Assembly (NCBI RefSeq): GCF_008831285.2
Contig: NC_045141.1
Span: forward strand, 4,419,224-4,483,223
DNA: 64,000 nucleotides
Source: Nymphaea colorata
Taxonomy: Eukaryota > Streptophyta > Magnoliopsida > Nymphaeales > Nymphaeaceae
Direction: 5' to 3'
The translations under genes and the position numbers were made by a program. Shown in pieces: positions 1 to 10,362 of the stretch (position 1 is its first letter; the number at the start of each line of letters is the position of its first letter). Below the pieces are notes generated by a model. That model was not told where the DNA came from. It made no database searches and saw only the letters and a program-made list of their open reading frames with translations.

Positions 1-250
1 ACTCTTTTAAGACTACTAATAGAACGATTAATAGGTATCTTATCAATAGAATGAGGATTTGAAAGATGTGAAAACTAACCGTAGTGATAATACTAAAATG
101 CATTTAACATCTCCGTATTCATAGTGTTTTTCTTGAGTTGGACAATCCTCAACCTAAAAAATTAATGTAAAAGAAAAAAAAAATCCCACCTCAAGCTCTC
201 ATCCTCATCGTTCATCCATCTATCAATAGAACAATCAATTAGCCATACAT
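1..250 (+). repeat. dispersed repeat, inverted partner at 45480-45710
   Basis: The segment matches the reverse complement of 45480-45710 over most of its length. Shared stretches include a GAATGAGGATTTGAA core and the words CTCATCCTCATC and TTCATCCATCTATCAATAGA. No coding signal is visible. It is probably the edge of an unidentified dispersed element. Confidence 0.6.
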
Positions 251-544
251 GCACATTATCTATTCATAGAGATGTAAATGGAAGGAAGAAGGGAATAGCA
301 AGAGAAAATGAGACTACATGCCTCGAGATGGTATAGTTCAAGAAGAGATGAGAACTCTGACTTGTTGAAGAAGCTTTCCAAGGGTGTCCCACGTGCTCTC
401 CTTTCCACTGGTTGAAGATGAAGGTTGGAAAAGAAGGAGAATCCTAAGGTTGAAGATAAAGAAGCATTGAAAGAGCGAGAGAAGAATAGATGAAGGAAGA
501 GAGATAAAAAGGACTTCCAAGATCCTAGTTAGAGGGCTCAAGGA

Positions 545-600
545 GTTCCTCAAAGGTTAGCTTATACCCAAGGATCAAGTTCCTCAAAGGTTAGCTTATA
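545..600 (+). repeat. 22-bp direct repeat, offset 34 bp
   Basis: A 22-bp word beginning GTTCCTCAAAGG occurs at 545-566 and again at 579-600 with no mismatch. The rest of 250-1160 shows only short unsupported reading frames. Confidence 0.8.
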
Positions 601-1159
601 AAAATAAATAAAGCCAAAATTCAACATTTGAAAGAGTTTAAATTTCTCAAGATTTTTTATGAATTTTTCATTTTTTGAATTACTTTTATTTTGTTTTATA
701 GGTTTTGACTTGTGGAGATTAGCCCTTGGCCCATGCAAACACCCTATGCCAGAGCACTTAGTAGCACACCAAGAGCTCTACGCAGTGCACCAAGCACTGC
801 CAAAATTTGTTGCTTCCCCAAGTAGGTCCCGCCCTAAAAATAAAAGTTTAGCAACAAAAATATGTAATACTTTTAAGAGGTAAAATATTCCTTTTATAAA
901 ATGGGTCTAGCAACATTTTTTATGATTCCAGGTTTGTTTTCGATCCGGAAGTAATTCCTTGAATGGGAGGGTCCCAGATCGATGACAAAAGTTGGATCAT
1001 GGATTAGATAGGTGCAAGGCTTGAAATATGCATTGTACATCCTATTTGGATTTTACGAAGCTGAGTCAAATTGAAAAGCAAGGGCGAGCTTGCGAATGAC
1101 GTTGGGAATTGATTCTTGAGCTCCATTACAAACATTTGAGTTTGAATTTTTTTTTTTAT

Positions 1160-1600
1160 CGAGATTTTTGGTTCTTTTATCTAATCTAGATTTGTGGGTG
1201 ATTTTCTGAATCTATTTTCCTATTTTAGGCTTGACTTTGATTCTCGAGTCTATATGAGTTTTTAACCTTCTTTTTGGATCTAGAGCAGGATTTTGGATCT
1301 GGGACATGGATTTGGATTTGGGTCTAGATCTAAGATTCAACTTGGGATCTAAAATTTTGAATTTGGATCTGAGGCTTTGTTTTAGATTTAGAGTTCAATT
1401 TTAGATCCAGATTGGGATCTAGGGATCTATTTTTTATCGAAAGTTGGGATTTGGATCCAGAACTGGACCTAAGGCTTGGTTTTTGGATCTTGACTTGGGA
1501 TTGGGTATAGATCTAGATTTGACATGAATTATCATATTAGATTGGTGTAGGGCTTTGGTTGGATGTTTAGATTTACATTCAGATGAGTTCCAAAATATAG
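1160..1600 (+). repeat. degenerate GGATCT / TTTGGATC low-complexity tract
   Basis: The tract consists of irregular repeats of short words such as TTTGGATCT and GGGATCTA, strongly biased to T and G on this strand. It resembles a decayed satellite or retrotransposon leader. No protein is supported. Similar words recur near 20080-20110. Confidence 0.5.
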
Positions 1601-1845
1601 TTGATAACCAAATTAGAGGGTAATTGGATCAGAACTGCGATAAATTGAAGTATTTGGGACCCAAAATTGTTGAAAATAATTGTGAAAATGCTAGATTTAT
1701 ATGAAACTTGGAAATTTGGGGGTAATTACAAGGTTCAGCTAATTTATTTAGGATCCTATGGAATCTCAATGGGGAGCTGTCAAGGGAATATTAAGATTCT
1801 TGAAAGCTACCATTTATTATGGTGTAATCTTCAAAGTTCAAACCA

Positions 1846-2190
1846 TAGTCACAAATAATGTCTCGTAGTTTTACACGGTAAGGCTTTTCTCTAGTATAAT
1901 ACGGCGAGCTTAAAAAAATGAAAAATATGGTAACTTATTAAAAACTTTAAAAAACTACAAATGAAAGAAAATAAAATAAGTGTGAAACTAATAACACAAA
2001 CATCACAAGATAAATAGATTTGAAAAAAATAAAAAATAGAAAAAACAAACTGTTTGGGATTAAAAAACTGATAAAGTGAACAAAGTGAAAAAATGCGTTA
2101 AAAATGCATTTTTTTTCAAAAAAACGTGTTTTTAAAGTTTTAAACTGCCATTTTTTAAGAAGTAAATGTGTTTTCTGTGACTATGAATCA
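1846..2190 (+). mobile_element. MITE-like element with CATAGTCAC termini (copy 1)
   Basis: It begins with CCATAGTCACAAA and ends with TGTGACTATG, giving inverted termini of about 9-10 bp around a very A/T-rich interior with words such as GAAAAATATGG and AAACTAATA. Relatives occur at 15640-16045, 33010-33330, 52450-52700 and 57005-57330, and partially at 34060-34215 (inverted). There is no coding capacity, so it is called a non-autonomous DNA transposon. The superfamily is not determined. Confidence 0.6.
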
Positions 2191-2214
2191 AACCATCCAA
2201 GAACAAAAAGTTCA

Positions 2215-2695
2215 TAGATATAGTGACGCGGACAGGGGCGAATGCCCAAATGATTGATCGATGGTCAACATTTATGCAGCCTTCTTGGGGCTGAATCTTG
2301 TTGCAGGAAGTTCAAAGAAACAGCAAGTTTTTTCTCAGTCTAGCAGATGATACAACGTGGTAGACATATTTCTAGTTGAACTTGAAATAAGAACAAAAGA
2401 AATATGATGTACATTGAAGTGGCCAACAAACATATAAGAAGATGCAACGTGATAGACGTATTTCTATTTGAACTTGGAATAAGAATGAAACAAATCCACC
2501 ATCCATATGGTGTGACAATGTGAGTGCAAAATATTTAGCAGCTATTCCAACTTTTTCATAGTAGAAGCCAGCACATTGAAGTGGATGTTCATTTTGTTGG
2601 GGACAAAGTTGCTCAAGGCACCATTGTTGTGAGATGGACATCATGCAAAGAGCAGATTGAAGGTGGTTGCAGGCAATTAGATCTTAGTGGTAAGA
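2215..2695 (+). pseudogene. Ty1/copia retrotransposon RNase H remnant
   Basis: Translation pieces follow the C-terminal RNase H domain of plant copia polyproteins in order. There is a YSDAD block with N-D, then L-NLVA-SSKKQQV and SSR near 2220-2345, an IWCDNVSA block near 2500-2525, and a HIEVDVHFV-DKVAQGTIVVR block near 2577-2635. This domain degrades the RNA strand during reverse transcription. Here it is dead: TGA at about 2256, two adjacent stops before the HIEVD block, and a frame change between blocks. A partial 91-bp duplication (words near 2348 and 2440) also interrupts it. No reverse transcriptase, integrase or LTR is recognisable on either side, so it is an isolated fragment. Family assignment is firm; the exact lineage is not. 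Confidence 0.82.
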
Positions 2696-2699
2696 CTGT

Positions 2700-3595
2700 T
2701 GGGATAGGCTTGAGCATCAAGCTGGCTGGTTAGATAAGAGTCGGTCTTAAGCTAGCACGACACCTAAAACTTGAGTTCGGGCTTGATTCGATTAAAATAA
2801 AAAAATATTTTTTAAATATAAAATAAAAATTTTTAGTATAAAAGATATTTTTAATAATAAAATATATATCATTATTAAAATAAATATAATATATTTAAAA
2901 ATATATTGAATGGAGCCCCATCAAATCAACCCAACTAATTTTTTTGACCTGCTGGATGCTTAGCCCTACGTAGGGAGATAGGCTTGGGTTTGAGGATTGA
3001 AAGTTAACAAAGGCACAGGAGGTGCAACCCTTGTGGTTTGTTCCAGCTGACCCCATTTTGGTTTGAAGTTTTGACTTAAATAACGATTCACTATTTGGAA
3101 CTCCGTCTTGGTTTGAAGTTTCGACGTAAGTTGTGCTTACTCTAAACTGACACAGTTCCAATGAACTTGTAGTGAACAATTCCATTAGTTTTTCAACCCT
3201 TGGACATTTTTTTGGTGTGGCCATTGGCCTAACGGTTGACTGCTCTGTTTTGGTTCTCGGGCTTCTTCCTCTTGGTGTATGTGCCATCCACCCACATACC
3301 AAGTGATCCATTTTCTTCCCTATGAGTTCCCCGCAATCTGCAATCTTCCGTCCTTATGGGTTCAGCACCTAAGGGTTGGTACTTGTTAGACAGAGAGAAA
3401 GTTGTGTGGGTAAAGAATGGAAGGACATTTCGGTTATTTGTTTAAAAGAAATGTCCTTTACAATCTTTTTATTTTTTTATTTCTATTTTGGTCTATACAA
3501 AAAGGTTTTTTTTGTGTGTGAACTAAGGGTATTTTAGTTATTAATCATACTTGCACACTAAAATTTGTGCACCAGTATGGTCCATATTATGGCTT
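2700..3595. other. intergenic, no supported gene
   Basis: AT-rich sequence. The longest open frame (138 codons, minus strand, 2895-3311) has no recognisable motif. A short duplicated word, TTGGTTTGAAGTTT, occurs near 3057 and 3109. Nothing else stands out. Confidence 0.6.
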
Positions 3596-3599
3596 TCCT

Positions 3600-3965
3600 T
3601 CTCGGTTTAGATGGTCTTATTTGTTCACTTCATGAAGTATTGCAACTTTTCTTGGACAACCCAAGGCATGATGTATCTTCTTCAGAGAAATGGGCTTGGG
3701 CTGAATGGGGTTGCAGTGACCCACGGGATATTCAATTACGCCATAGCCAGGACACCGCCTCTGTCTTGCCCCTTAGTTATCGTTTAGATGGCAGTCCAGA
3801 CCCACTTCCCTCTTCAACTCCTCCTGCAGCTTGACCATCTCCCTGGGGTTGTGCATGAGCTCAGCCATGGCCATTCTATGGCCGACGCCACCGTCTTGGC
3901 TTGGTGCAGTGCAGAGGCGACATTGGCTAGAATAGCTGCAGGAAGTGCATCCATAATTCCACCAA
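3600..3965 (-). pseudogene. cytochrome P450 fragment, internally deleted
   Basis: On the minus strand, residues TVASAIEW followed after a one-base slip by AMAELMHNPREMVKLQEEL match the end of the I-helix and the J-helix of plant CYP71-clan P450s (about 3790-3905). Directly downstream, GARQRRCPGYG (3740-3770) matches the haem-binding loop, whose cysteine is the axial ligand. The K-helix E-x-x-R and the PERF region that should lie between them are missing, so roughly 130-150 residues have been deleted. The N-terminal half is absent. The intact enzyme would be an ER-anchored monooxygenase. The fragment ends next to the DUF26 kinase fragment on the other strand. The fold is recognised from motifs; the CYP family is not assigned. 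Confidence 0.62.
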
Positions 3966-4007
3966 CGAGTGTCGGATACTGTCCTTATAGTATTGATGCC
4001 ATTATAT

Positions 4008-4763
4008 GATATGAAAGTGCCAGCTCAGCTATTCCACACCAACTTCTTTGGTCTCCTAAATTCTGATGATTATGGGACTTGGTATTGGACAAATGGTAAA
4101 GTGACAGATACTACAGCCTTCAACGCGAAGTTGGGGAGTCTGCTCAAGGATCTGACTTCTCAATCGACAACAGGGCCTTCAAGGTTCATGTTCGCTATGG
4201 GTAGCATCCCGTACACCGATCTGCAGACGATCAATGGGCTGGTGCAGTGCACGGGGACACAGCCTCACTGATTGCAAGCAGTGTTTGAACAGCACCTGGT
4301 CAAAGATCCCAACGACTTGCAAAGACGCACACGGCTGCGAAATTGCCACGGGAAGTTGCGTATGAGGTACGATACGGAGCTCTTTTACGCTAACACAACA
4401 CTCCAACCCCATCTCCTCCGTCACCTCCACCACCGCTATCAAATGGTTCATCAAACACTATGTAGGCCAGTCTTTATTTAGGGGACTTCTTCTTGTTAAT
4501 TTTGTTTATGCATTCTCATTTTATTGAATCTCTCTTCTTTTTTTCTCTCTCACTCACTCTCTCTCTCCCCGATTATGACACGAATATTTTATATATGCAG
4601 GCAGAAAACGCATGTATATCATAATCGTCATCTCTGTCTTCATGATTGTGGTTCTTATTACTCGCTTAATTTGCGGCTTTTACTGGTGGAGGAGAGAATT
4701 TTGTTGCCTTTGAAGAAAGAAGTGAAGCTTGGTAGATTGCAGAGCAAGGAGGAAGAAGACGAC
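4008..4763 (+). pseudogene. cysteine-rich receptor-like kinase (DUF26) 3' extracellular part and TM exon
   Basis: The reading begins inside the ectodomain (FFGLLNSDDYGTWYW, then GLVQCT). After a frame change it continues as LTDCKQCL, with further Cys residues and RMRYDTELFY. This is the second DUF26 (Gnk2-type, C-x2-C) domain of CRK receptors. A Pro-rich linker (about 4400-4460) follows in another frame. A probable intron, 4462-4600 (GT...polypyrimidine...ATATGCAG), leads to an exon coding a TM helix of Ile/Val/Leu ending in GFYWWRR, then a basic juxtamembrane region that runs into the N gap. At least three frame changes show it is broken. The kinase domain is either in the unsized gap or lost, because gag sequence appears immediately after it. 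Intact CRKs act at the plasma membrane in stress and immune signalling. Confidence 0.75.
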
Positions 4764-4863
4764 NNNNNNNNNNNNNNNNNNNNNNNNNNNNNNNNNNNNN
4801 NNNNNNNNNNNNNNNNNNNNNNNNNNNNNNNNNNNNNNNNNNNNNNNNNNNNNNNNNNNNNNN
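4764..4863. other. assembly gap of 100 N
   Basis: Exactly 100 N, the usual placeholder for a gap of unknown size. It separates the DUF26 kinase juxtamembrane exon from Ty3/gypsy gag, so contiguity of these two features is unproven. Reading frames running through it are artefacts. Confidence 0.98.
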
Positions 4864-4980
4864 ACGAGTCCATCACAGATCGAGACTACTTTCTGTATTT
4901 GTGTTAAGTTTTTCAAAGATGTGATTATTGTGATAATGAATGTGAAACAGTTCATGGCGATGCAGTCGCCTATTTTACAG

Positions 4981-6290
4981 GAGGGTGCAGTCACGATAAG
5001 ACAAAGCAATGGATTGAGGAAGTTGAACGCATCTTTGTGCTTCTGAAAATGCCAGAGGAAGACAAAGTGAACTATGACACTTACCTGCTGAAAGGTGATG
5101 CCATGGACTGGTGGCAATCAATTCGTGAGATCCGGTATGGGGGCCAACTGTCAATCTCCTGGAAACAGTTTAGAGATTCCTTCTTCCACACTTTTCAGTG
5201 CATGCTAGGGACAAGAAATTGCAAGAGTTTCTTGATCTGCAGCAAAATCAAATGAGCTTGGAGGAATATATTATAAGATATCGATACTTGGAGGTGTATT
5301 GCCCACACCTCTACACTACAGATGGAGTCAAAGCAGGCAAGTTTGTGCGCGGTTTGCGGGATGAACTACGAAGCAAAGTTTTGACGAGCAGACCTCGTGA
5401 CTTGGACGAGGCGGTCACCATGGCAAGATGCATAGAAGAAGATTGGGTAAGGACATAGAAGGATCACCATAAAAAGGCAGGCCAGCACTCACACAGCGGG
5501 CGAACACAGGTCAAATGCCAACACTTTGCAGGTAAGATAAGGCCTTATGAGAGGCGGGAAGACCGAACTTTCAAACGGAACCAGCCAACCCACAGTGAGG
5601 CCACACAGGGGTCAGCGGCCACTCCGACTTGTCAGAGGTGCCCTACTTGTTCTCGTGTGCACCCCGGGAAGCCGTGCTATCGGAAGATCGGAGCTTGCTT
5701 ACACTGTGGAATGATGAGGCACTTCATCAAAGACTGCCCCTTAAAGAAAGAAAGAGAGTTGAAGAAGCCTGAGGCCGGTCCTTCTAGCGCACGACAGACA
5801 ACTGGACGTGTCTATGCTACTACTGTGGAGGAGCTTCAGGCACACGACCTTGTTGAATGTACTTTACTTGTTGGTTCTCATATTGCTAGAGTATTGTTTG
5901 ATGCAGGGGCGACTCGTTCTTTTATATCTAGTCGATTTGCTACTTCAATAGAAGTGTCGGCCAGGAAGATGCCATATGTTTTAAAAGTTGTTAGCCCTAT
6001 GCATGCTCAAGAATCGTGTCGTGAGTATCTTCTTGATGTGGATGTGGAGATCCATCAACGTCACTTACCTGCACAGTTGGTGATCATGAGTCTCAGCGAA
6101 TTTGATGTCATTTTGGGCATGGATTGGTTATATGCGCATTATGCTAATATAGATTGCAGGAGGAAGCAGATACAGTTGTTGACTGATGAGATGCAACCTG
6201 TGGAATTCCATGCTCGAAAAGCTAGTCGAACTGACAAGATAATGGTGTCTGCATTAAAAGCTAAAATGTGAAGAGGTAGGCAGGCAACAG
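4981..6290 (+). pseudogene. Ty3/gypsy retrotransposon gag-protease fragment
   Basis: The gag capsid-like region starts near 4995 (QWIEEVERIF, then DAMDWW). A frameshift near 5195-5210 moves it to a second frame (LQEFLDLQQNQMSLEEY...). That frame continues through one in-frame TAG (5456-5458) to TGA at 6269-6271. Within it lie a Cys/His-rich stretch CQRCPTC-HPGKPC and a CCHC zinc knuckle (C-x2-C-x4-H-x4-C, near 5695-5740). A retroviral-type aspartic protease follows, with active-site FDAGATRSFIS (about 5895-5930) and the later DVILGMDWL signature (near 6105-6130). This order and the D-W-L motif fit plant Del/Tekay-type chromoviruses. Reverse transcriptase, RNase H and integrase are absent: after about 6290 the sequence becomes an unrelated LRR fragment on the other strand. 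Gag packages RNA and protease processes the polyprotein; this copy cannot. Confidence 0.88.
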
Positions 6291-6790
6291 GCAGCAGGGC
6301 CAGAGCCACGTGGTACCAAGAATCCGATCCGAGACTCGACCCACTCGAGCTCACCACCGAGCCATCACGAGCCAACGACTCGGCGAGGTTAGCAGAGATG
6401 CACCCATCGACTTCCACCCTAACCAAGTCGGTGCCGACCATCTCCGAGCCGAGACACAGGCCATCGTTTCCAGCGAGCTTGATCTTGGGGCCCAACCGCT
6501 CCACCACCTCCTTTCAGAATGCTACCTGTCATCTGGGTCCACACATCTGGAAGGGTCCCTCCCAGGGGGTTCCGCCCCAAGTGGAGGTCCTGCAGGCCCT
6601 GCATTCGTCCCAGGAACAGTGGAAGTCTGCCATTGATGAGGACCAACATTTCCAAGCCCTTTAGCTCCCCTGGTGACACAGGAATCTCGCTGGATATGTT
6701 GTTGAAGCTCAAATCCACCTTAGTCGCCTTAGCTCCCCTGGTGGCTGATCTCCGGTGGCAGCAGCCTGGTTATCTGGTTCCGGCCAGTGG
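6290..6790 (-). pseudogene. LRR protein C-terminal fragment (receptor-like protein type)
   Basis: Minus-strand translation gives LRR consensus repeats: VDLSFNNISSEIP, LVLINGRLP, LHLGRNPLGGTLPDVW. After a frame change these are followed by a C-terminal cap with GNDGLCLGSE and paired Cys, and then a hydrophobic stretch (VALALLP...). Upstream in another frame is NQITRLLPPEI, so at least two frame changes exist. The N-terminal repeats and signal peptide are missing. It is not the same family as the EFR-like cluster further along: the LRRs are more divergent and no kinase follows. Its 3' end abuts the gypsy fragment head-on at about 6290, and its upstream end meets a repeat starting GTGGCGGAGCCAG (6785). 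It could be the C-terminus of a receptor-like protein; the family is not settled. Confidence 0.6.
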
Positions 6791-6929
6791 CGGAGCCAGA
6801 AAAATGGGCTGGAGGGCACTTGTTTAAATAAACTCAAATCTGGTGGGGCACTTATATATTTAAGATTTCACACCAGCCACAATGTGGCTACGCAACTGGT
6901 TCCAGCTAGGGTTAAGGACGATGAGCTAG

Positions 6930-7240
6930 GTGTTCTTTTGAAATTTTTAAACTTAAAACCAAAGAAAGAAATCAGGTCAAATGGGGAGTTGGTAAGCGAG
7001 CTTAAAAGAGTCATGCTCGAGGTGTGGCTTGTCTGTCGAATCGAGTTCAAGCTGACCTTGTATAGCTAAACTAGAGCTCGAGCCAAGCTGAACAAGCTTA
7101 ATTTTGACTCGGCTCCTATATAGCCCTATAAGTGGATCAAGTGTGTGCTGAAGTGGTGTGAGGTGCCTGTGTAGTGAGACGGCATGAGCAAGTGTTAATG
7201 ATTCACTTCTTAGTTTTAATTTTCAATACAAGGTTTTATT
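6930..7240 (-). mobile_element. hAT-like miniature element and flank, inverted copy of 37530-37800
   Basis: The segment is the reverse complement of 37530-37800. It has the CTCGAGC/GCTCGAG-rich interior, an end reading CTATATAGCCCTATA, and the adjacent word GTGGATCAAGTGTGTGCTGAAGTGG. It lacks the far terminus seen in the 37636-37981 copy. No coding capacity. Confidence 0.55.
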
Positions 7241-7460
7241 TAAAAATAAATCCAATCCTGATCTGAATCTGAATTTGAATCTGAATCCAATCCAATATAT
7301 ATGTACAACCAAATCTGAACGTCAATCTAGTCAGGTATCATTTCTTAAATCCGAATCTGATCTGATTTCTTAATCGGATAATAATTTTTTTCCATATGCG
7401 ATATTTTTTGAACTGGTTTGGTTGGATATCCAATTAAAATCAGATATATTGACAACCGTA
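7240..7460 (+). repeat. degenerate AATCTGAATCCGAAT tract with element terminus
   Basis: Irregular repeats of ATCCGAATCTGA-like words end in GATATATTGACAACCGTAATTTGGG, which matches the 3' terminus of the complete element at 16235-16652. It is the truncated 3' half of that element type. Confidence 0.6.
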
Positions 7461-7700
7461 ATTTGGGAGGAATTGTCTCTATATGACCTTTCGTCTATTA
7501 TTGACCATATCCATTCAATGACAAATTCTAAAGTTCTCTTTGTTGGACTTTCAGAAGTTATTTATTCATTTTATTTCCCCATGCTTTCTGACTTGATTTT
7601 GTTTAGCACTCAAAATAATCTTATTTGATCATTTTCTTGGAACTATAATGGCTTGAGCAGCCTTTACTTGGCCAAAGATACCAGAGACGGTGATAGCTGC

Positions 7701-7760
7701 CACTACAAGAAAACCCCTTACCTCTGACGGGGCTTTTTTCACCACCAACAGAGCTGGGTT
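7701..7760 (+). mobile_element. CACTA (En/Spm-like) terminus remnant
   Basis: The word CACTACAAGAAAA followed by a GACGGGGC motif is the typical 5' end of plant CACTA transposons, which carry CACTA termini and short subterminal repeats. No matching TTTTCTTGTAGTG end was found in the window. The inverted R copy at 36310-36360 keeps the GACGGGGC part but has lost the CACTA end. A truncated remnant. Confidence 0.55.
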
Positions 7761-9135
7761 ATCTCTGCATATACTTATGTCTTATCTCAATCTTGGGTGC
7801 CGTTTGGCAACAATAACAGTACGTAACAATTCCATATATCCATTGCAAATATTATGCAGATTTATGTAATATTATGTTATAACATTCCATGAATCTGCCC
7901 GAAATATTATTGCAGATACAAACAACACTAATATACTGTTGTGATTAGCAGTCGACCGCTACTTCCGGCTTTGTTCCTAGAGCTGAAAGCATTTAAATGA
8001 TATTTTTATTTTTTATTTTTTTTGAGCTAGATGTTGGTGGTTGTTGGCTTGCATCATCTAAGCTTCCACAGGTATATATGACTGTGGTATTTTTACTGTC
8101 TTATGTGAAGTAATTGCTTATTTGTGTGCTTTAACTTATGCATGTGGATTCTTGTCATTCCAGTAACATAGTGATCCAGATACTAGAATCCGTACGTGAT
8201 GGTCACATCAACTGGATCAGTGATTTATTATCAGCTATATGTATGACCAATCACCAGGTTTGATTACTCGCCTGAAGCAAGTTACGAGCATCAGAAATAT
8301 ATGTGCAGCATACTAAGTGCGTGATTGAATTTTTATACTCATGTACAGGCCTGAATGTGACAAACAACATTTCAGAAGCACTTTGATAAAAGTGAAATCC
8401 ATTTAATTTACTAAAACATCAATAGAATATGTTACGAAACATTGCCAAAAGAAAGCTCATTAAGTTCATGTTCTTTTGTTGCTATGATTTTCGATTGTTG
8501 ATTTTGGGCTTTTGCCTTTATATTACTGGGTAAATCATTAAGCAATGTTAATGCTTTGAGATATTGCACCCCAGACTATTAAAATTCGAGATCATCTAAC
8601 AAGGTATTATTTGTCAAGCCAAAATTGCTAGTAGTACTTTACACAGATCAACCAGTTAGAATACACACCGGGGACGGATGCATGGTGCTCGCAGGGCCTT
8701 GGCCCCCCACCCTAAAAATTTTAAACAATTCAAACATTGATATGTAAATTTCATAAATTTTAGTTTAACGTATATAAAAAAATTGAAATTTTGGTCTCTA
8801 TTGAAATTTTGAAACTGTAGTTCTGTTCTGACACACACATTCTAACATATAGAGCACTGATATGCTTGTGCAAGTAATGTTGAACTTACGTAGAAATTTC
8901 GTAAATTAAGCTCTCTTTTGGTGCAGTTTAACTGCTAACATGTACCTGTGTGTTTTGGTTTGCTTCCTTTTGTGTGCTTTTGAAGGGTTGAGCCAATTCT
9001 TGGCAAACATCACCGTGTATATCAGCATTAATTGCAGCTCTGCTGATCTTTCTCTATTGCACAGATTGATTTTGCTTAAGAAATGTAGGGGCCTGACATA
9101 AATTCTGCTTTTGACTAATAAGGTAACATAATCAA

Positions 9136-9324
9136 ATGACAGAGAGCATTTCTTTCACATTTGTTCTGAGAAATTTGGTGGTGATTCTGCGGTCGACTGC
9201 TGAATGTCTGTTTCTTGGTCCTGATCAAGCAGGAACAGGATGCATTACTTGCCTCAAATTAATCCAGATGTTCTTTCATGAATTCAAAAGTTCCAGCATA
9301 ACCGAGAAACGATTTCTAAACTAG
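9136..9324 (+). pseudogene. exon-like piece of unrecognised host gene in R copy 1
   Basis: A 62-codon reading (RNLVVILRSTAECLFLGPDQ, then CLKLI and FFHEFKSS) ends at TAG. The same peptide, with conservative changes, is present and longer in R copy 2 (18209-18493), which is how I judged it to be real former coding sequence. Hydrophobic residues spaced as amphipathic helices suggest a helical-repeat protein (HEAT/ARM-like), but that is an inference and no family was recognised. Shorter, more damaged versions lie in inverted copies at 42300-42570 and 59770-59940. It could be part of an expressed chimeric transcript, but nothing here shows that. Confidence 0.45.
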
Positions 9325-9486
9325 GTACTATGCATAACCAACAACTTGGTTGAACTGTTAAACTTCCATAGAATAGATGCTGGATCCATGCAAATGCCAA
9401 CAAAATTCTGTTTTATCTTAGTTTTTGAATTTTGGAGATACGTAAACAGTAGTCATGGCTATAACCAGCTGCTTAAGATATATATA

Positions 9487-9515
9487 CATATACACACACA
9501 CACACACACACATAT
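9487..9515 (+). repeat. (CA)n microsatellite
   Basis: An uninterrupted run of about a dozen CA units flanked by TATATA. It lies near the 3' end of R copy 1. The R copy 2 equivalent (18550-18570) has TATATA but no CA run. Confidence 0.9.
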
Positions 9516-9955
9516 ATTTTAGCCAATGGCTATAATTTCGTTTTATTCAGCGGACTTATTTTTCATGTTTTATCACTGTTTTTTGAAAAATAAAAAGATG
9601 CGTTTTTTATGATTATATTTAATTGGTTGTCATCTCTCACAACCTATATGTAAATGGTGGTTCTCGTCAGTCATGAAAATGTTGAATAGTCATCAATGAA
9701 ACTGCCAACCTACACTATGAAAGGAGGCCTTACAATATAACAATAATACTACTATTATTATTATAATTATTAAATAACATAATAATGACAATAATTGTCG
9801 ATAAGACGGCCAGGTGAGCATTGGCCGCCAATGCTGACAATGCATGATAAATTCCTTCCTTTTATTAATTGATTCCACCAAAAATAACAATATAAATGTG
9901 AGCTAAGTGGTTTGTCCAATGAGTGCCGGCTTTCGAGCCACCTTCTGGTGGCATT

Positions 9956-10362
9956 TAAGGATGTCAATGGATCGGATACATCTTTAATTATATCTGTTTT
10001 CAGATATTCATATATTCAGATTCGAATTCGAATAAAGCAAAGTCATATCCGAATCCGAATACGAAATCCGATTCAACAATCCAAATCCAATTTTTATATT
10101 TATATTTGAATCCGAGTCCGAATTTTGAACCTGATTTTGCCATTTTTGAAGCATTAGATACAGTATATTTGTCTAAAAATGAATCCGATATGAATCCGTA
10201 TCCGAATCTGATCCGATATTTATGTATATCCAAATCCGAATCCGATCGGATGCCATTTATTAAATCCGAATCCGATCCGATTTCTTTGTAGGATATTAAA
10301 TTTTTATCCATATCCGATTTTTTCGAATCGGATTGGTTGGATATCACGATGCTAACCTTTTA
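9956..10362 (+). mobile_element. miniature element with GGATGTCAATGG terminus and ATCCGAAT repeats
   Basis: It starts TAAGGATGTCAATGGATCGG, continues as irregular GAATCCGAATCC words and ends near TTGGTTGGATATC. The start matches 12594 and is close to 38064, 42969 and 60736. These termini and subterminal repeats are typical of non-autonomous hAT-like elements in plants; the superfamily is inferred, not shown. An 18-20 bp word TATCACGATGCTAACC is repeated at 10342 and 10413 at its downstream edge. Confidence 0.55.

Larger units (their letters stand above)
7450..9690 (+). repeat. duplicated segment R, copy 1
   Basis: The segment aligns by eye along its length with 16640-18870 (direct) and in parts with 33900-36560 (inverted), 59755-60297 (inverted) and 42285-42590 (inverted). 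It holds exon-like pieces. At 8258-8325, after an ATCACCAG acceptor-like site, the reading is FDYSPEASYEHQKYM. At 9136-9324 there is a conserved frame described separately. The spacing and T-rich stretches look like introns. The likely origin is duplication of part of a multi-exon host gene, not a transposon coding region, but I do not recognise the gene. A CACTA-type terminus sits inside at 7701. Confidence 0.65.

Noticed and set aside
2895-3311. A 138-codon minus-strand protein
   Set aside because: No motif, no start context, low-complexity neighbours and no sister copy preserving the frame.
4524-5117. Open frames on both strands running through the N block
   Set aside because: They span 100 unknown bases and exist only because N codons are not stops.
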